This document shows positions 44,145 through 52,506 of a stretch of DNA of 64,000 nt, piece by piece. The DNA is from Rhodococcus rhodochrous (lineage in GTDB: Bacteria > Actinomycetota > Actinomycetes > Mycobacteriales > Mycobacteriaceae), in contig NZ_LT906450.1 in the NCBI RefSeq assembly GCF_900187265.1, forward strand, positions 1,107,444 through 1,171,443, given 5' to 3'. The position numbers were made by a program, and so were the translations under genes. Below the pieces are notes generated by a model. It did no database searches. It saw only the letters and a list, made by a program, of their open reading frames with translations, and was not told the DNA's origin. Every line of letters begins with the position of its first letter. The stretch's first letter is position 1.

Positions 44145-45938
44145 GTGGCGAATCTGATCAACCTCGAACAGGTCTCGAAGTCGTTCGGCATCAAGCCGTT
44201 GCTCGACTCGGTGTCCCTCGGCGTGAACGAGGGGGAGCGGATCGGTGTCGTCGGCCTCAACGGCGGCGGCAAGACGACGATGCTCGAGGTGCTCGCCGGC
44301 ATCGAGGAGCCCGATTCGGGCCGGGTGAGCCGCGTGAACGGTCTGCGCATGGCCGTCGTGACGCAGCGCGGCGGTCTGCCGGAGGGCTCGACCGTCGGCG
44401 AGGTGGTCCTCGGGCCGCTCGACGTGGCCGAGCACGAGTGGGCCGGTGATGCGCGCATCCGCTCGGTGCTCACCGGTATCGGCATCGACAATCTCGGTCT
44501 CGACGCGGTCGTCGACGGTCTGTCCGGTGGTGAGCGTCGCCGGGTCGCCCTTGCCTCAGCCCTCGTGCAGGATCTCGACCTGCTCGTCCTCGATGAGCCC
44601 ACGAACCATCTCGACGTCGAAGGCGTGCAGTGGCTCGCCGAGCACCTGCTGTCGCGGCGCAGCGCGCTCGTCGTCGTCACCCACGACCGCTGGTTCCTCG
44701 ACACTGTCGCGACCCGCACCTGGGAGGTCGTGAACGGCCGGGTCGAGAGCTACGAGGGCGGCTACAACGACTGGATCTTCGCGCGCGCCGAGCGCTCGCG
44801 CCAGGCCGACGCTATGGAGGAACGCCGCCGCAATCTCGCCCGCAAGGAACTCGCGTGGCTGCGACGCGGCGCCCCGGCCCGCACATCGAAGCCGAAGTAC
44901 CGCATCGAGGCCGCCGAAGCGTTGATCGCGAACGTGCCGCCGCCGCGCGACTCCGTGGCGCTGGCCTCCTTCGCGAAGCGCCGCCTCGGCCGCATCGTCA
45001 TCGAACTCGAGGACGCCACCCTCACCACCCCGGACGGCCGCGAACTGGTCCGCGACCTCACCTGGCGTCTCGGCCCGGGCGAGCGGATCGGTCTCGTCGG
45101 CGTCAACGGCTCGGGCAAGACGACCCTGCTGCGCACGCTCGCGGGCGAACTCGAACCGGCACAGGGACGTCGCGTCCAGGGGCAGACCGTCGAGATCGGC
45201 TGGCTGCGGCAGGAACTCGACGACCTGCCCACCGACATGCGGGTGCTCGACGCCGTCAAGGACGTGGCCGAGCGGATCACGCTGGGCGACAAGGAGATCT
45301 CCGCCGGTCAGCTCGCCGAACGTCTGGGCTTCACACCGGCGCGGCAGCGCACCCCCGTCGGCGACCTGTCCGGTGGTGAGCGTCGCCGGCTGCAGCTCAC
45401 GCGTGTGCTCATGGCCGAACCGAACGTGCTGCTCCTCGACGAGCCCACCAACGACCTCGACATCGACACACTCCAGCAGCTCGAGGACCTGCTCGACGGC
45501 TGGGCCGGAACCCTCGTGGTCATCAGCCACGACCGGTATCTCGTCGAACGCATCTGTGATTCGACGTGGGCCCTGTTCGGCGACGGCCGGCTCACGAACC
45601 TTCCCGGCGGCATCGAGGAGTACCTGCGTCGGCGCACGGCCATGGGCGACGGCGACGTGCCGTCGGTGGCGTCGACCGTCTCGAAGACCGGTGACGCCGC
45701 GGAGCAGCCGAAGAAACGCGACGGTGCCGCGGAACGTGCCGCGCGCAAGGAACTGTCGCGCCTCGAGCGTCTCGTCGCGAAGCTGACCGAGAAAGAGGAG
45801 AAGCTGCACCACGACCTCGCGGAGGCGGCGACCGATCCCGACCGGCTGCAGAAGCTCGACGCGAAGTTGCGTGAGGTGGTCGCGGAGAAGGAAGCGGCCG
45901 AGGAGCAGTGGATGGAGCTCGCCGAAGATCTCGACTGA
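44145..45938 (+). CDS. ABC-F family ATPase
   Basis: 597-residue protein with two ABC domains and no membrane segments: Walker A GLNGGGKTT and GVNGSGKTT, signatures LSGGERRRVA and LSGGERRRLQ, Walker B LLVLDEPTNHLD and LLLDEPTNDLD, a linker rich in Arg/Glu (EERRRNLARKELAWLRRGAP) and a C-terminal coiled coil (ELSRLERLVAKLTEKEEKL). ABC-F proteins act on ribosomes as translation factors or antibiotic-protection proteins; the Uup-like coiled coil points to the housekeeping group. GTG start with GGAAGG upstream. It follows ispE by 43 bp and is probably cotranscribed. Confidence 0.94.
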   Translation: MANLINLEQVSKSFGIKPLLDSVSLGVNEGERIGVVGLNGGGKTTMLEVLAGIEEPDSGRVSRVNGLRMAVVTQRGGLPEGSTVGEVVLGPLDVAEHEWAGDARIRSVLTGIGIDNLGLDAVVDGLSGGERRRVALASALVQDLDLLVLDEPTNHLDVEGVQWLAEHLLSRRSALVVVTHDRWFLDTVATRTWEVVNGRVESYEGGYNDWIFARAERSRQADAMEERRRNLARKELAWLRRGAPARTSKPKYRIEAAEALIANVPPPRDSVALASFAKRRLGRIVIELEDATLTTPDGRELVRDLTWRLGPGERIGLVGVNGSGKTTLLRTLAGELEPAQGRRVQGQTVEIGWLRQELDDLPTDMRVLDAVKDVAERITLGDKEISAGQLAERLGFTPARQRTPVGDLSGGERRRLQLTRVLMAEPNVLLLDEPTNDLDIDTLQQLEDLLDGWAGTLVVISHDRYLVERICDSTWALFGDGRLTNLPGGIEEYLRRRTAMGDGDVPSVASTVSKTGDAAEQPKKRDGAAERAARKELSRLERLVAKLTEKEEKLHHDLAEAATDPDRLQKLDAKLREVVAEKEAAEEQWMELAEDLD

Positions 45939-46011
45939 ATCCTCTTGACCTCGAGTCGGCTCGAGGTCGCAGGATGGGCGTCGTCAGAAGGAACGCCCAT
46001 CAGGAGGATCC

Positions 46012-46449
46012 ATGTCCGTCACCGAAACATCCGGTACCTCTACGCATCTCCCGCAGTCCCGACTCGCACGTTCCGCGGTGGTGGTCGCCGCGTCCGTCAT
46101 GACCGCACTGGTGATCGACCTCGTGCTGTGGGCCGTCGGGCTCGTCGCGGGTGGCTCGTTCGAACACACCGACGCCGGTGAGGTGGTGAGCGCGGCGCCC
46201 GGTGGCGTGGTGCTCATGTCCGTCGTCCCGCTCACCGTCGGTCTCTCCGTCGCGGCCCTGCTCACCCTGTGGTGGAACGGTTTCGCGCGGATCGCCCAGG
46301 TCGTCGGGGCGTTGCTGCCGCTGGCGACGATCCAGGGCACGATCTCCGCGGACTTCGACACGCCGAGCACCGTCGCCCTGGCGCTGATGCACGTCGTGAT
46401 CGCCGTGGTGGTCGTCGTCGCACTGGAGATGCTCCGTGCGCGTGCCTGA
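46012..46449 (+). CDS. DUF6069-type four-helix membrane protein
   Basis: 145 residues with four hydrophobic segments (VVVAASVMTALVIDLVLWAV; GGVVLMSVVPLTVGLSVAAL; ARIAQVVGALLPLATI; TVALALMHVVIAVVVVVAL) joined by short loops. It looks like the DUF6069 family of small actinobacterial membrane proteins; function unknown. AGGAGG lies right before the ATG (GGAGGATCC). It stands alone between the ABC-F gene and the convergent acyl-CoA dehydrogenase. Confidence 0.82.
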   Translation: MSVTETSGTSTHLPQSRLARSAVVVAASVMTALVIDLVLWAVGLVAGGSFEHTDAGEVVSAAPGGVVLMSVVPLTVGLSVAALLTLWWNGFARIAQVVGALLPLATIQGTISADFDTPSTVALALMHVVIAVVVVVALEMLRARA

Positions 46450-46523
46450 CACGAGTAGGGGGAGGAAATGTGCGCTTCCGCAAGGAAAGTCGAACATTTC
46501 CTCCCCCGAGTTCGGGCGGAGAC

Positions 46524-47678
46524 CTACAGGCCGAGCAGCTTGCTGATGATCTCGTTCATGATCTCGTTGGTGCCGCCGCCGATGCCGAGGACGCGGGCGT
46601 CGCGGAAGTGGCGCTCGACCTCGCTCTCGCGCATCAGGCCGATACCACCGGAGAGCTGAACCGCCTCCATGACGGCGTGGTCGCAGACCTTGACGGCGTT
46701 GTTCTTCGCCATCGACGTCTCGAGCAGCATGCCCTCGCCGTTGACCCACCGCTCGGCGACCGAGCGGCAGAACGTCTGTGCCGCAGTGATCTCGGTGGCG
46801 AGCTCGGCGAGACGGTGACGCACGACCTGGCGCTTCGACAGCGGACGGCCCATCGTCTCGCGGGACTTGACCCACTCGACGGTCAGGTCGAAGCAGCGCT
46901 GCGCGGTGGCGACGGCCTGGAAGGCCAGCGACAGGCGCTCACCCTGGAACTGCTGCGCGATCTGCCCGAAGGCCGAGTTCTCGGCGCCGATGAGGTTGGA
47001 GACCGGCACGCGCACGTCGTCGTAGAACAGCTCGGCGGTGTCCGAACACAGCCAGCCCATCTTGTCGAGCTTGCGGGAGACAGTGAAACCCGGTGTGTCC
47101 GTAGGGACTACGACGAGCGAGATGCCACCGGCGCCGGCGTCGCCCGTGCGCACCGCGGTGGTCACGAAGTCGGCGCGTGTACCCGAGGTGATGTAGAGCT
47201 TCGCACCGTTGATGACGTACTCGTCGCCGTCACGACGCGCGGTCGTGCGGATGTTCGCGACGTCGGAGCCGCCGCTGGGCTCGGAGATCGCGAGCGAACC
47301 GATCGCGCGACCCTCGAGCGCGGGACGCGCGAACCGCTCGATCAGGTCGGTGTTGCCCGACGAGACGATGTGCGGGGTGGCGATGCCGTGGCTGAACAGC
47401 GCCGAGATCAGGCCCGACGAACCACCGGCGAGGATGATCTCCTCGAGGATCGCGAGCATGTCGAGGGCGGTGCCGCCCGAGCCGCCGTGCTCCTCTGCGA
47501 CCGAGGCGCCGAGCAGGCCCGCGTCGGCGGCCTTGCGATGCAGTTCGCGCGGGATCTCGCCGGCGCGCTCCCACTCGTCCAGGTGGGGGACGATCTCCTT
47601 GCGCGTGAAGTCGGCGGCGAGCTGACGGAGCGCCTTCTGCTCGTCGGTGTCCCAGCGGATCACTTCGGTGGTGGTCAT
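46524..47678 (-). CDS. acyl-CoA dehydrogenase
   Basis: 384-residue FAD enzyme oxidising acyl-CoA to enoyl-CoA. FAD/substrate blocks: SLAISEPSGGSDVANIRTTA, YVINGAKLYITSGTRADF, GERLSLAFQAVATAQRC, SGGIGLMRESEVERHFRDAR and GGGTNEIMNEIISKLLGL. Last gene of a minus-strand set with a crotonase (2 bp away) and a thiolase-like protein, controlled by a divergent TetR regulator. Chain length or branched/cyclic specificity cannot be read from sequence alone. Confidence 0.94.
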   Translation of the reverse strand: MTTTEVIRWDTDEQKALRQLAADFTRKEIVPHLDEWERAGEIPRELHRKAADAGLLGASVAEEHGGSGGTALDMLAILEEIILAGGSSGLISALFSHGIATPHIVSSGNTDLIERFARPALEGRAIGSLAISEPSGGSDVANIRTTARRDGDEYVINGAKLYITSGTRADFVTTAVRTGDAGAGGISLVVVPTDTPGFTVSRKLDKMGWLCSDTAELFYDDVRVPVSNLIGAENSAFGQIAQQFQGERLSLAFQAVATAQRCFDLTVEWVKSRETMGRPLSKRQVVRHRLAELATEITAAQTFCRSVAERWVNGEGMLLETSMAKNNAVKVCDHAVMEAVQLSGGIGLMRESEVERHFRDARVLGIGGGTNEIMNEIISKLLGL

Positions 47679-47680
47679 GC

Positions 47681-48475
47681 CTATTCACCCTTCCAGACGG
47701 GTTCGCGCTTCTGCATGAAGGCCATGACACCTTCGAGGGTGTCGGCGCTGGTGGTGAGACGTGCAAGGGCCTTGTCGGTCAGCTCCCAGGGCAGGTCCTC
47801 GGCGGGGACGTTGCCGTCGATGATGCCGCGCGCGACGGTCTTGCTGGCCTGCACGGCGAGCGGAGCGCCCTTCGCGACGTCGGCGGCGAGAGCGAGAGCG
47901 GTGTCGAGGACCTCGGCCTGCGGGACGACCCGGTTGACGAGGCCCCAGCGCAGCGCGTCGGCGGACGACATCGGCTTGCCCGTCAGGACGAGTTCCATCG
48001 CGACGGCGCGGGGGATGGCCTGGCCGATGCGGAAGACACCACCGGCACCGGCGATCAGGCCGCGGTGCACCTCGGGCAGACCGAATTCGGCGCTCTCGGA
48101 GGCAACGACGAGATCGCTCGCGAGGGCGAGTTCGGTGCCACCGCCGAGGGCGGTGCCGTTGACCGCGGCGATGACGGGCTTGGAGATGTGGTGCTTGACG
48201 ACACCGGCGAAGCCCCAGTGCGCGGTCTCGGGCGGGGTGACGCCGTCCGGTCCCTTGGTGCCGAGGGCCTTGAGGTCGGCGCCGCCGCAGAAGACGGCGT
48301 CGCCGGAGCCGGTGAGCACCACGACGCGCACGTCGCGGTCCTCCTCGGCGCGGTCCCAGGCCTCACCGAGTGCCTGGTGCACGTCGGCGTTGATGCTGTT
48401 GGCCGCCTTGGGACGGTTGATGGTGACGAGCAGGACGTGCTCGCGCTTCTCGACGAGAACGACGGGTTCGCTCAC
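47681..48475 (-). CDS. enoyl-CoA hydratase/crotonase family protein
   Basis: 264 residues. Crotonase fold with the oxyanion-hole segment VFCGGADLKAL and the second segment VNGTALGGGTELALASDLVVA, both hydrogen-bonding glycines present; catalytic acidic residue candidate in GLPEVHRGLIAGAGG. It would hydrate the enoyl-CoA made by the adjacent dehydrogenase. GTG start overlaps the upstream stop (GTGA). Confidence 0.92.
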   Translation of the reverse strand: MSEPVVLVEKREHVLLVTINRPKAANSINADVHQALGEAWDRAEEDRDVRVVVLTGSGDAVFCGGADLKALGTKGPDGVTPPETAHWGFAGVVKHHISKPVIAAVNGTALGGGTELALASDLVVASESAEFGLPEVHRGLIAGAGGVFRIGQAIPRAVAMELVLTGKPMSSADALRWGLVNRVVPQAEVLDTALALAADVAKGAPLAVQASKTVARGIIDGNVPAEDLPWELTDKALARLTTSADTLEGVMAFMQKREPVWKGE

Positions 48476-49986
48476 GACTGGGACTCCTCGGGGGACAGGT
48501 GCTCGATGCGGGTGACGGTGAGAGTGCCACCGTTGTCGGTGACGTGGACGGTCTCGCCGACGATGTCGGCACCGGCGGCGAGGACCGCGGCGCCGGTGGC
48601 GTCGGTCTGGCCGGAGACACGCCGGCCGTCGGGGGTGAGGCCGACGAGGAAACCGACCGACGGGTTGCCGTCGCGACCGAATTCGGCCGTGGCGGTGACG
48701 ATCTGGACCTCGCCGCTGTAATCGGTGGCGGTCTCCGGCGCGGACGGCTCGAGCAGCACGTGCTCGGGGTCGCCGACGTAGCCGTCGGTGTGCGGTGCGC
48801 AGCCGAGGACCACGACGTGCTGGTAGGTCAGGTAGCCGCCGTTGCCGTGCACGAGGGCGAGCTCGCCGTCCTGGCGCAGCCGCTTGGCCACCGACACCAC
48901 CGAGTGCAGCGTGTAGCTGTTGAGCGGGCCGCCGAAGAAGGAGTGGCCGCCGGTCACCGACGGGACGGTGTCGCGGGGGAGGCCGAGCTGCTCGATGAGC
49001 AGCTTCGGGACCACGGGGAAGCAGCTGTAGGCGTCGATGATGTCGAAGTCGCCGGGACGCAGGTCGGTCGCCGACAGCGTGCGCCGCAGCGCATCGTCGA
49101 GTGCGGCGGAGCGTCCGAAGTCGCCGCGGGCGAGCACGTCCGAGGGCTCGGTCGCGCCGGCGCCGCCCCACACGTAGAGCAGGTGGTCGTCGGGGACGCC
49201 GAGTTCGCGGGCCACGGCGAGCGAGGTGACGACCACGGCAGCGGCCTGGTCGACGAACGGCATCGCGTTGACCAGCAGCGGGTACGGATCGGTGACGAGG
49301 CGGTTCTTACCGGCGATGGTGCGGATGTCGTCGGCGGTACGGCGCTCGGGGTTCCAGGACGCCGGGTTCTCGGCGGCGAACTCGGAGAAGGCGGCGTACA
49401 GCGTCGCCGACCAGTCGAGCGACTTCTCGCGCGAGTGCCCGAGATCGTGGCTGAGCCGGTTCTCGAACAGCGGGTAGACCCGCGTGGGGACGATCATCCC
49501 GGCGCGCTGCATCGCCGGGCTGCCGAGGTCCTCGTTGCTGATCGGCGCGGGGCCGCCCGGGGCGGTGGTCCATCCGAGCGTGACCGGATCCGTTCCGGCC
49601 TTGTACGAGTTGGTCGCCGAGGCCTGCGCCTCGCCGCCGACGAGCAGCGCGACGGTGCTGGTGCCCGCGGCGATGTCGTGGCCGATGCGATCGAGCAGGG
49701 CCGCCGGCCAATGGCCGCCGATCGGCGTGGTCGACGTGTGCTCGGGCGTCGCGCCGAGACGTTCGGCGAGCAGGCCCGGCAGGTCGTCGTAGTTCCAGCT
49801 CGCGGTCTTGATCGCGTGGATGGTGTCGATCCGCGTGGCGAGATCGGCGCCGGAGTCGGCGATCGCGGCGAGGGTGGCCTCGTGGATGAGGTCGAGCGGT
49901 TCACGCGGGTCGGCGGGCGCACCGGCACGGCCGGAGCGCAGGTCGCCGACGCCGATCACGACGGGAACCCGAGTGGGGTCGGTCAT
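48472..49986 (-). CDS. thiolase-like protein (TLP1 type) with C-terminal beta-barrel extension
   Basis: 504 residues, 100 more than a classical thiolase; the extra C-terminal part (PDGRRVSGQTDATGAAVLA, VTRIEHLSPEES) looks like the OB/beta-barrel domain of mycobacterial TLP1. The thiolase fold is recognisable (VPVVIGVGDLRSGR, LLVGGEAQASATNSY, FDIIDAYSCFPVVPKLL, SVTGGHSFFGGPLNSY), but the nucleophilic Cys segment is replaced by TTPIGGHWPAAL and the C-terminal CxG Cys by HGNGGYLTY. Classical thiolase activity is therefore unlikely; TLP1 homologues are commonly labelled acetyl-CoA acetyltransferase. First gene of the minus-strand cluster. Confidence 0.86.
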   Translation of the reverse strand: MTDPTRVPVVIGVGDLRSGRAGAPADPREPLDLIHEATLAAIADSGADLATRIDTIHAIKTASWNYDDLPGLLAERLGATPEHTSTTPIGGHWPAALLDRIGHDIAAGTSTVALLVGGEAQASATNSYKAGTDPVTLGWTTAPGGPAPISNEDLGSPAMQRAGMIVPTRVYPLFENRLSHDLGHSREKSLDWSATLYAAFSEFAAENPASWNPERRTADDIRTIAGKNRLVTDPYPLLVNAMPFVDQAAAVVVTSLAVARELGVPDDHLLYVWGGAGATEPSDVLARGDFGRSAALDDALRRTLSATDLRPGDFDIIDAYSCFPVVPKLLIEQLGLPRDTVPSVTGGHSFFGGPLNSYTLHSVVSVAKRLRQDGELALVHGNGGYLTYQHVVVLGCAPHTDGYVGDPEHVLLEPSAPETATDYSGEVQIVTATAEFGRDGNPSVGFLVGLTPDGRRVSGQTDATGAAVLAAGADIVGETVHVTDNGGTLTVTRIEHLSPEESQS

Positions 49987-50033
49987 GGCGTTCCTTCGGT
50001 CTGCTCTGGGGGAGGAGGACGCCGTCAGCTTAA

Positions 50034-50054
50034 TACGGACGATTTCAGTCTGTA
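50034..50054. promoter_or_regulatory. candidate TetR operator in the divergent intergenic region
   Basis: TACGGAC-N7-GTCTGTA, six of seven bases symmetric, between the thiolase-like gene start (49986) and the TetR-gene start (50087). Confidence 0.45.
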
Positions 50055-50086
50055 AATCGAGGAGTGGTCTGGCACACTTTCCCGAC

Positions 50087-50695
50087 GTGACCGAAGCACC
50101 CGCACCGCGCCGCCGCGGACGCCCCCGCGACGCCGACCTCGAGGACCGCGTGTTCGACGCCGTGCTCGAGGTGTACTCCGAGACGAGCTGGCGTGGCTTC
50201 ACGCTCGACGCGGTCGGACGACGCGCGCGGGTGGGGCGCGCCGCCCTCTACCGCCGGTGGTCGAGCAAGGACGACCTGCTGGTCCAGGCCCTCGAAGCGC
50301 GCAGCCCGCTGCCCGTGCCGATCGACACCGGCGCGCTCCGATCCGATCTCGTCGAACTCGCCCGGCAGCTGTTGCGCGGTTACCGGACCACCCCCGGCCT
50401 GGTGAGCCTGCGCGTCGCGCTCGACGCCCGCGCCAACCCCGAACTGCTCGCCCGGCTGATCCACACCCTCAACCGCAGCCGCGTGCTCGCGGCGCGCACG
50501 ATCGTGCACCGCGCCGTCGAGCGCGGCGAACTCCCCGCCGACACCTCGGCGACGCTGCTGCTCGAGATGGTCACCGGCACCGTGCTCAGTCATGCCCTGT
50601 TCGCGTTGGCCACCCCGGACCAGAGCGTCGACGACGACTACGCCGAACTCGTCGTCGACGCGACCATCCGCGCGCTGCGCCGTCCCGAGTCGTGA
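50087..50695 (+). CDS. TetR/AcrR-family regulator
   Basis: 202 residues. N-terminal HTH: RVFDAVLEVYSETSWRGFTL and VGRRARVGRAALYRRWSSKD; the rest is a helical ligand-binding domain with a TetR_C-like LRGYRTTPGLVSLRVALDAR. It is divergent from the thiolase-like/crotonase/dehydrogenase genes and is probably their repressor, with an acyl-CoA-type ligand. GTG start without a clear Shine-Dalgarno. Confidence 0.92.
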   Translation: MTEAPAPRRRGRPRDADLEDRVFDAVLEVYSETSWRGFTLDAVGRRARVGRAALYRRWSSKDDLLVQALEARSPLPVPIDTGALRSDLVELARQLLRGYRTTPGLVSLRVALDARANPELLARLIHTLNRSRVLAARTIVHRAVERGELPADTSATLLLEMVTGTVLSHALFALATPDQSVDDDYAELVVDATIRALRRPES

Positions 50696-50828
50696 CCGGC
50701 ACGCCCTCCCGTGACCGAATCGCGATCGAATGCTGCCTGGTAACAGTGTGATTCCGGCCGTCTGCGCCGGTCGTCCGGGCTAGCCTGGAATGCGAATACT
50801 CGCAGGGGGCGCCAATGGGAGGCTGACG

Positions 50829-51311
50829 ATGGATGTGCAGGCGGTAGCGGAGATCACGCGGCTCAAACACCGTTATGCGCGAGCGCTCGACACGAAGGAC
50901 TGGGACGAGCTGGCGAACACCCTCACCCCCGACGCACACGCCGTCTACGGGGAGCATCTCGTTTTCGACTCACGCGACGCCTTCATTGGTTTCCTCGAGA
51001 ACACGCTGGGAACGCGCTTGATCACGGAGCACACCTGTTCCCATCCCGAGATCGACATCGCCGACGACGGCCGCAGCGCCACCGGGGTGTGGTTGCTGTC
51101 CGACACCGTGATCATCCCCGAGGACGGGATGATGCTGCGCGGCTCGGCCTACTATCACGATCGGTACAGCCTCGGTGACGACGGATGCTGGCGGATCAGC
51201 CGCACCGGATATCAACGCAACTGGGAGACGGTCACATGCATGGGCGACTCGCCTTCGGTCCGGTTGACGACCAATCGATGGGCACTGCTGCAGCAACCGA
51301 AAGCGTCCTGA
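50829..51311 (+). CDS. SnoaL-like (NTF2-fold) protein
   Basis: 160 residues: helix ITRLKHRYARALDTKDWDEL, then beta-rich part ending WRISRTGYQRNWETVTCMGD, the pattern of SnoaL_4/bile-acid 7-alpha-dehydratase-like proteins. In this group the tyrosine and the Asp/His pair of the pocket act in dehydration or isomerisation, but many members are uncharacterised. ATG at 50829 has GGGAGG; an upstream ATG (50790) lies only three bases after a possible -10 box, so it is less likely. Confidence 0.82.
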   Translation: MDVQAVAEITRLKHRYARALDTKDWDELANTLTPDAHAVYGEHLVFDSRDAFIGFLENTLGTRLITEHTCSHPEIDIADDGRSATGVWLLSDTVIIPEDGMMLRGSAYYHDRYSLGDDGCWRISRTGYQRNWETVTCMGDSPSVRLTTNRWALLQQPKAS

Positions 51312-51325
51312 GCGGGGACGACGAG

Positions 51326-51760
51326 ATGGTCTCGGAGGGTTCCGGCGATTTTCCCCGTCCGGGGGCGCTGCCCTATCTGACGGTGCCGCGGGCCCACGAG
51401 GCGATCGAGTGGTACACCCGGGTCTTCGGAGCGTCGCTGACCGCCGAGCCGGTCGTCATGGACGACGGTCGCGTCGGGCACGCCGAACTGCGGTTCCCCA
51501 GCGGAATGATCTATCTCGCAGACGAATTCCCCGAACTCGGACTCACGGCGCCGCAGGAGGGGGCGGTCTCGGTGAGCCTGATGCTCGAGGTGGCCGACAC
51601 CGACACGGTGCTCACCCGCGCCCGTCTGGCCGGCGGTTCGGTCGAGAGGTGGATCAACGAGGCCCACGGTCATCGCAACGCCACCCTGCTCGACCCCTTC
51701 GGGCATCGCTGGATGCTCGTCGGCCCGCTGACCGGCAAGCTGCCGCCACCTCGGGAGTGA
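51326..51760 (+). CDS. VOC-superfamily (glyoxalase/bleomycin-resistance-like) protein
   Basis: 144 residues, two beta-alpha-beta-beta-beta modules: LPYLTVPRAHEAIEWYTRVF, RFPSGMIYLADEF, then VSLMLEVADTDTVLTRARLA and NATLLDPFGHRWMLVGPL. This is the PhnB/YycE-type arrangement. Metal-binding His/Glu are not clearly complete, so activity is open. It starts 14 bp after the SnoaL-like gene. Confidence 0.87.
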   Translation: MVSEGSGDFPRPGALPYLTVPRAHEAIEWYTRVFGASLTAEPVVMDDGRVGHAELRFPSGMIYLADEFPELGLTAPQEGAVSVSLMLEVADTDTVLTRARLAGGSVERWINEAHGHRNATLLDPFGHRWMLVGPLTGKLPPPRE

Positions 51761-51785
51761 GCTCCCGGATCGGTACCATGCGGCG

Positions 51786-52457
51786 ATGAGTGAGATCGCG
51801 CGTCGCAGTGAGTTTCCCGATACCCGCGGCTGGATCCGGGCCCTGCCCACCCTCACGGCGTCCGCGCCGCCGTTCGCACCGGCCGCGACGCCGCAGGAGA
51901 CCTTCCTCCGCTGGCTCACCGAGGCGACCGAGGCCGGCGTCGCCGAGCCGCACGCCGCGACCCTGTCGACCGTCGACCCGTCCGGAACGCCCGACGCGCG
52001 CATGCTGCTGATCAAGGACGTCACCGACGACGGCTGGTGGTTCTCCGGCGACGACCGTTCCCCGAAGGGCCGCCAGCTCGACGCGACACCGGCCGCCGCG
52101 CTCACCGTGTACTGGCGCGAACTCGGCCGGCAGGTACGCGTGCGCGGGCCCGTCCTGGCCGGCCCACCCGAGGTGTGTGCCCGCGACTTCCGGGAACGGT
52201 CGGTCTTCGCCCGTGCCGTCGCCTCCACGGGACACCAGAGCGAGGCCCTCACCGATTCCGCCGAGTACGACGACCTCGTACGGGAACGCCTGACCGCGCT
52301 CGAACACGATCCGGACCTCGTCTCACCGCACTGGACGGCGTGGTGCGTCGCCGCCGAGGCCGTGGAGTTCTGGCAGGCGGATCCCGGCCGGCGGCACCTG
52401 CGGTATCGCTACCGGCGTGCGGGGGAGCGGTGGGTCACCGAGGAACTTCATCCATGA
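51786..52457 (+). CDS. pyridoxamine 5'-phosphate oxidase family protein
   Basis: 223 residues, FMN-binding split barrel of the PNPOx type: HAATLSTVDPSGTPDARMLLIKDV, FSGDDRSPKGRQLDATPAAALTVYW, QVRVRGPVLAGPPEVC and the C-terminal PNPOx dimerisation part (VEFWQADPGRRHLRYRYRR). The C-terminal RxHxRxxY-type motif suggests a true pyridoxamine-phosphate oxidase-like enzyme. Clear leaderless start: TACCAT (51774-51779), six bases, ATG. Confidence 0.85.
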   Translation: MSEIARRSEFPDTRGWIRALPTLTASAPPFAPAATPQETFLRWLTEATEAGVAEPHAATLSTVDPSGTPDARMLLIKDVTDDGWWFSGDDRSPKGRQLDATPAAALTVYWRELGRQVRVRGPVLAGPPEVCARDFRERSVFARAVASTGHQSEALTDSAEYDDLVRERLTALEHDPDLVSPHWTAWCVAAEAVEFWQADPGRRHLRYRYRRAGERWVTEELHP

Positions 52458-52506
52458 CGTGTCGCGTGGCAGGGACGAGTCGCCCGCGACCGGTAGGCTC
52501 CCGCCC

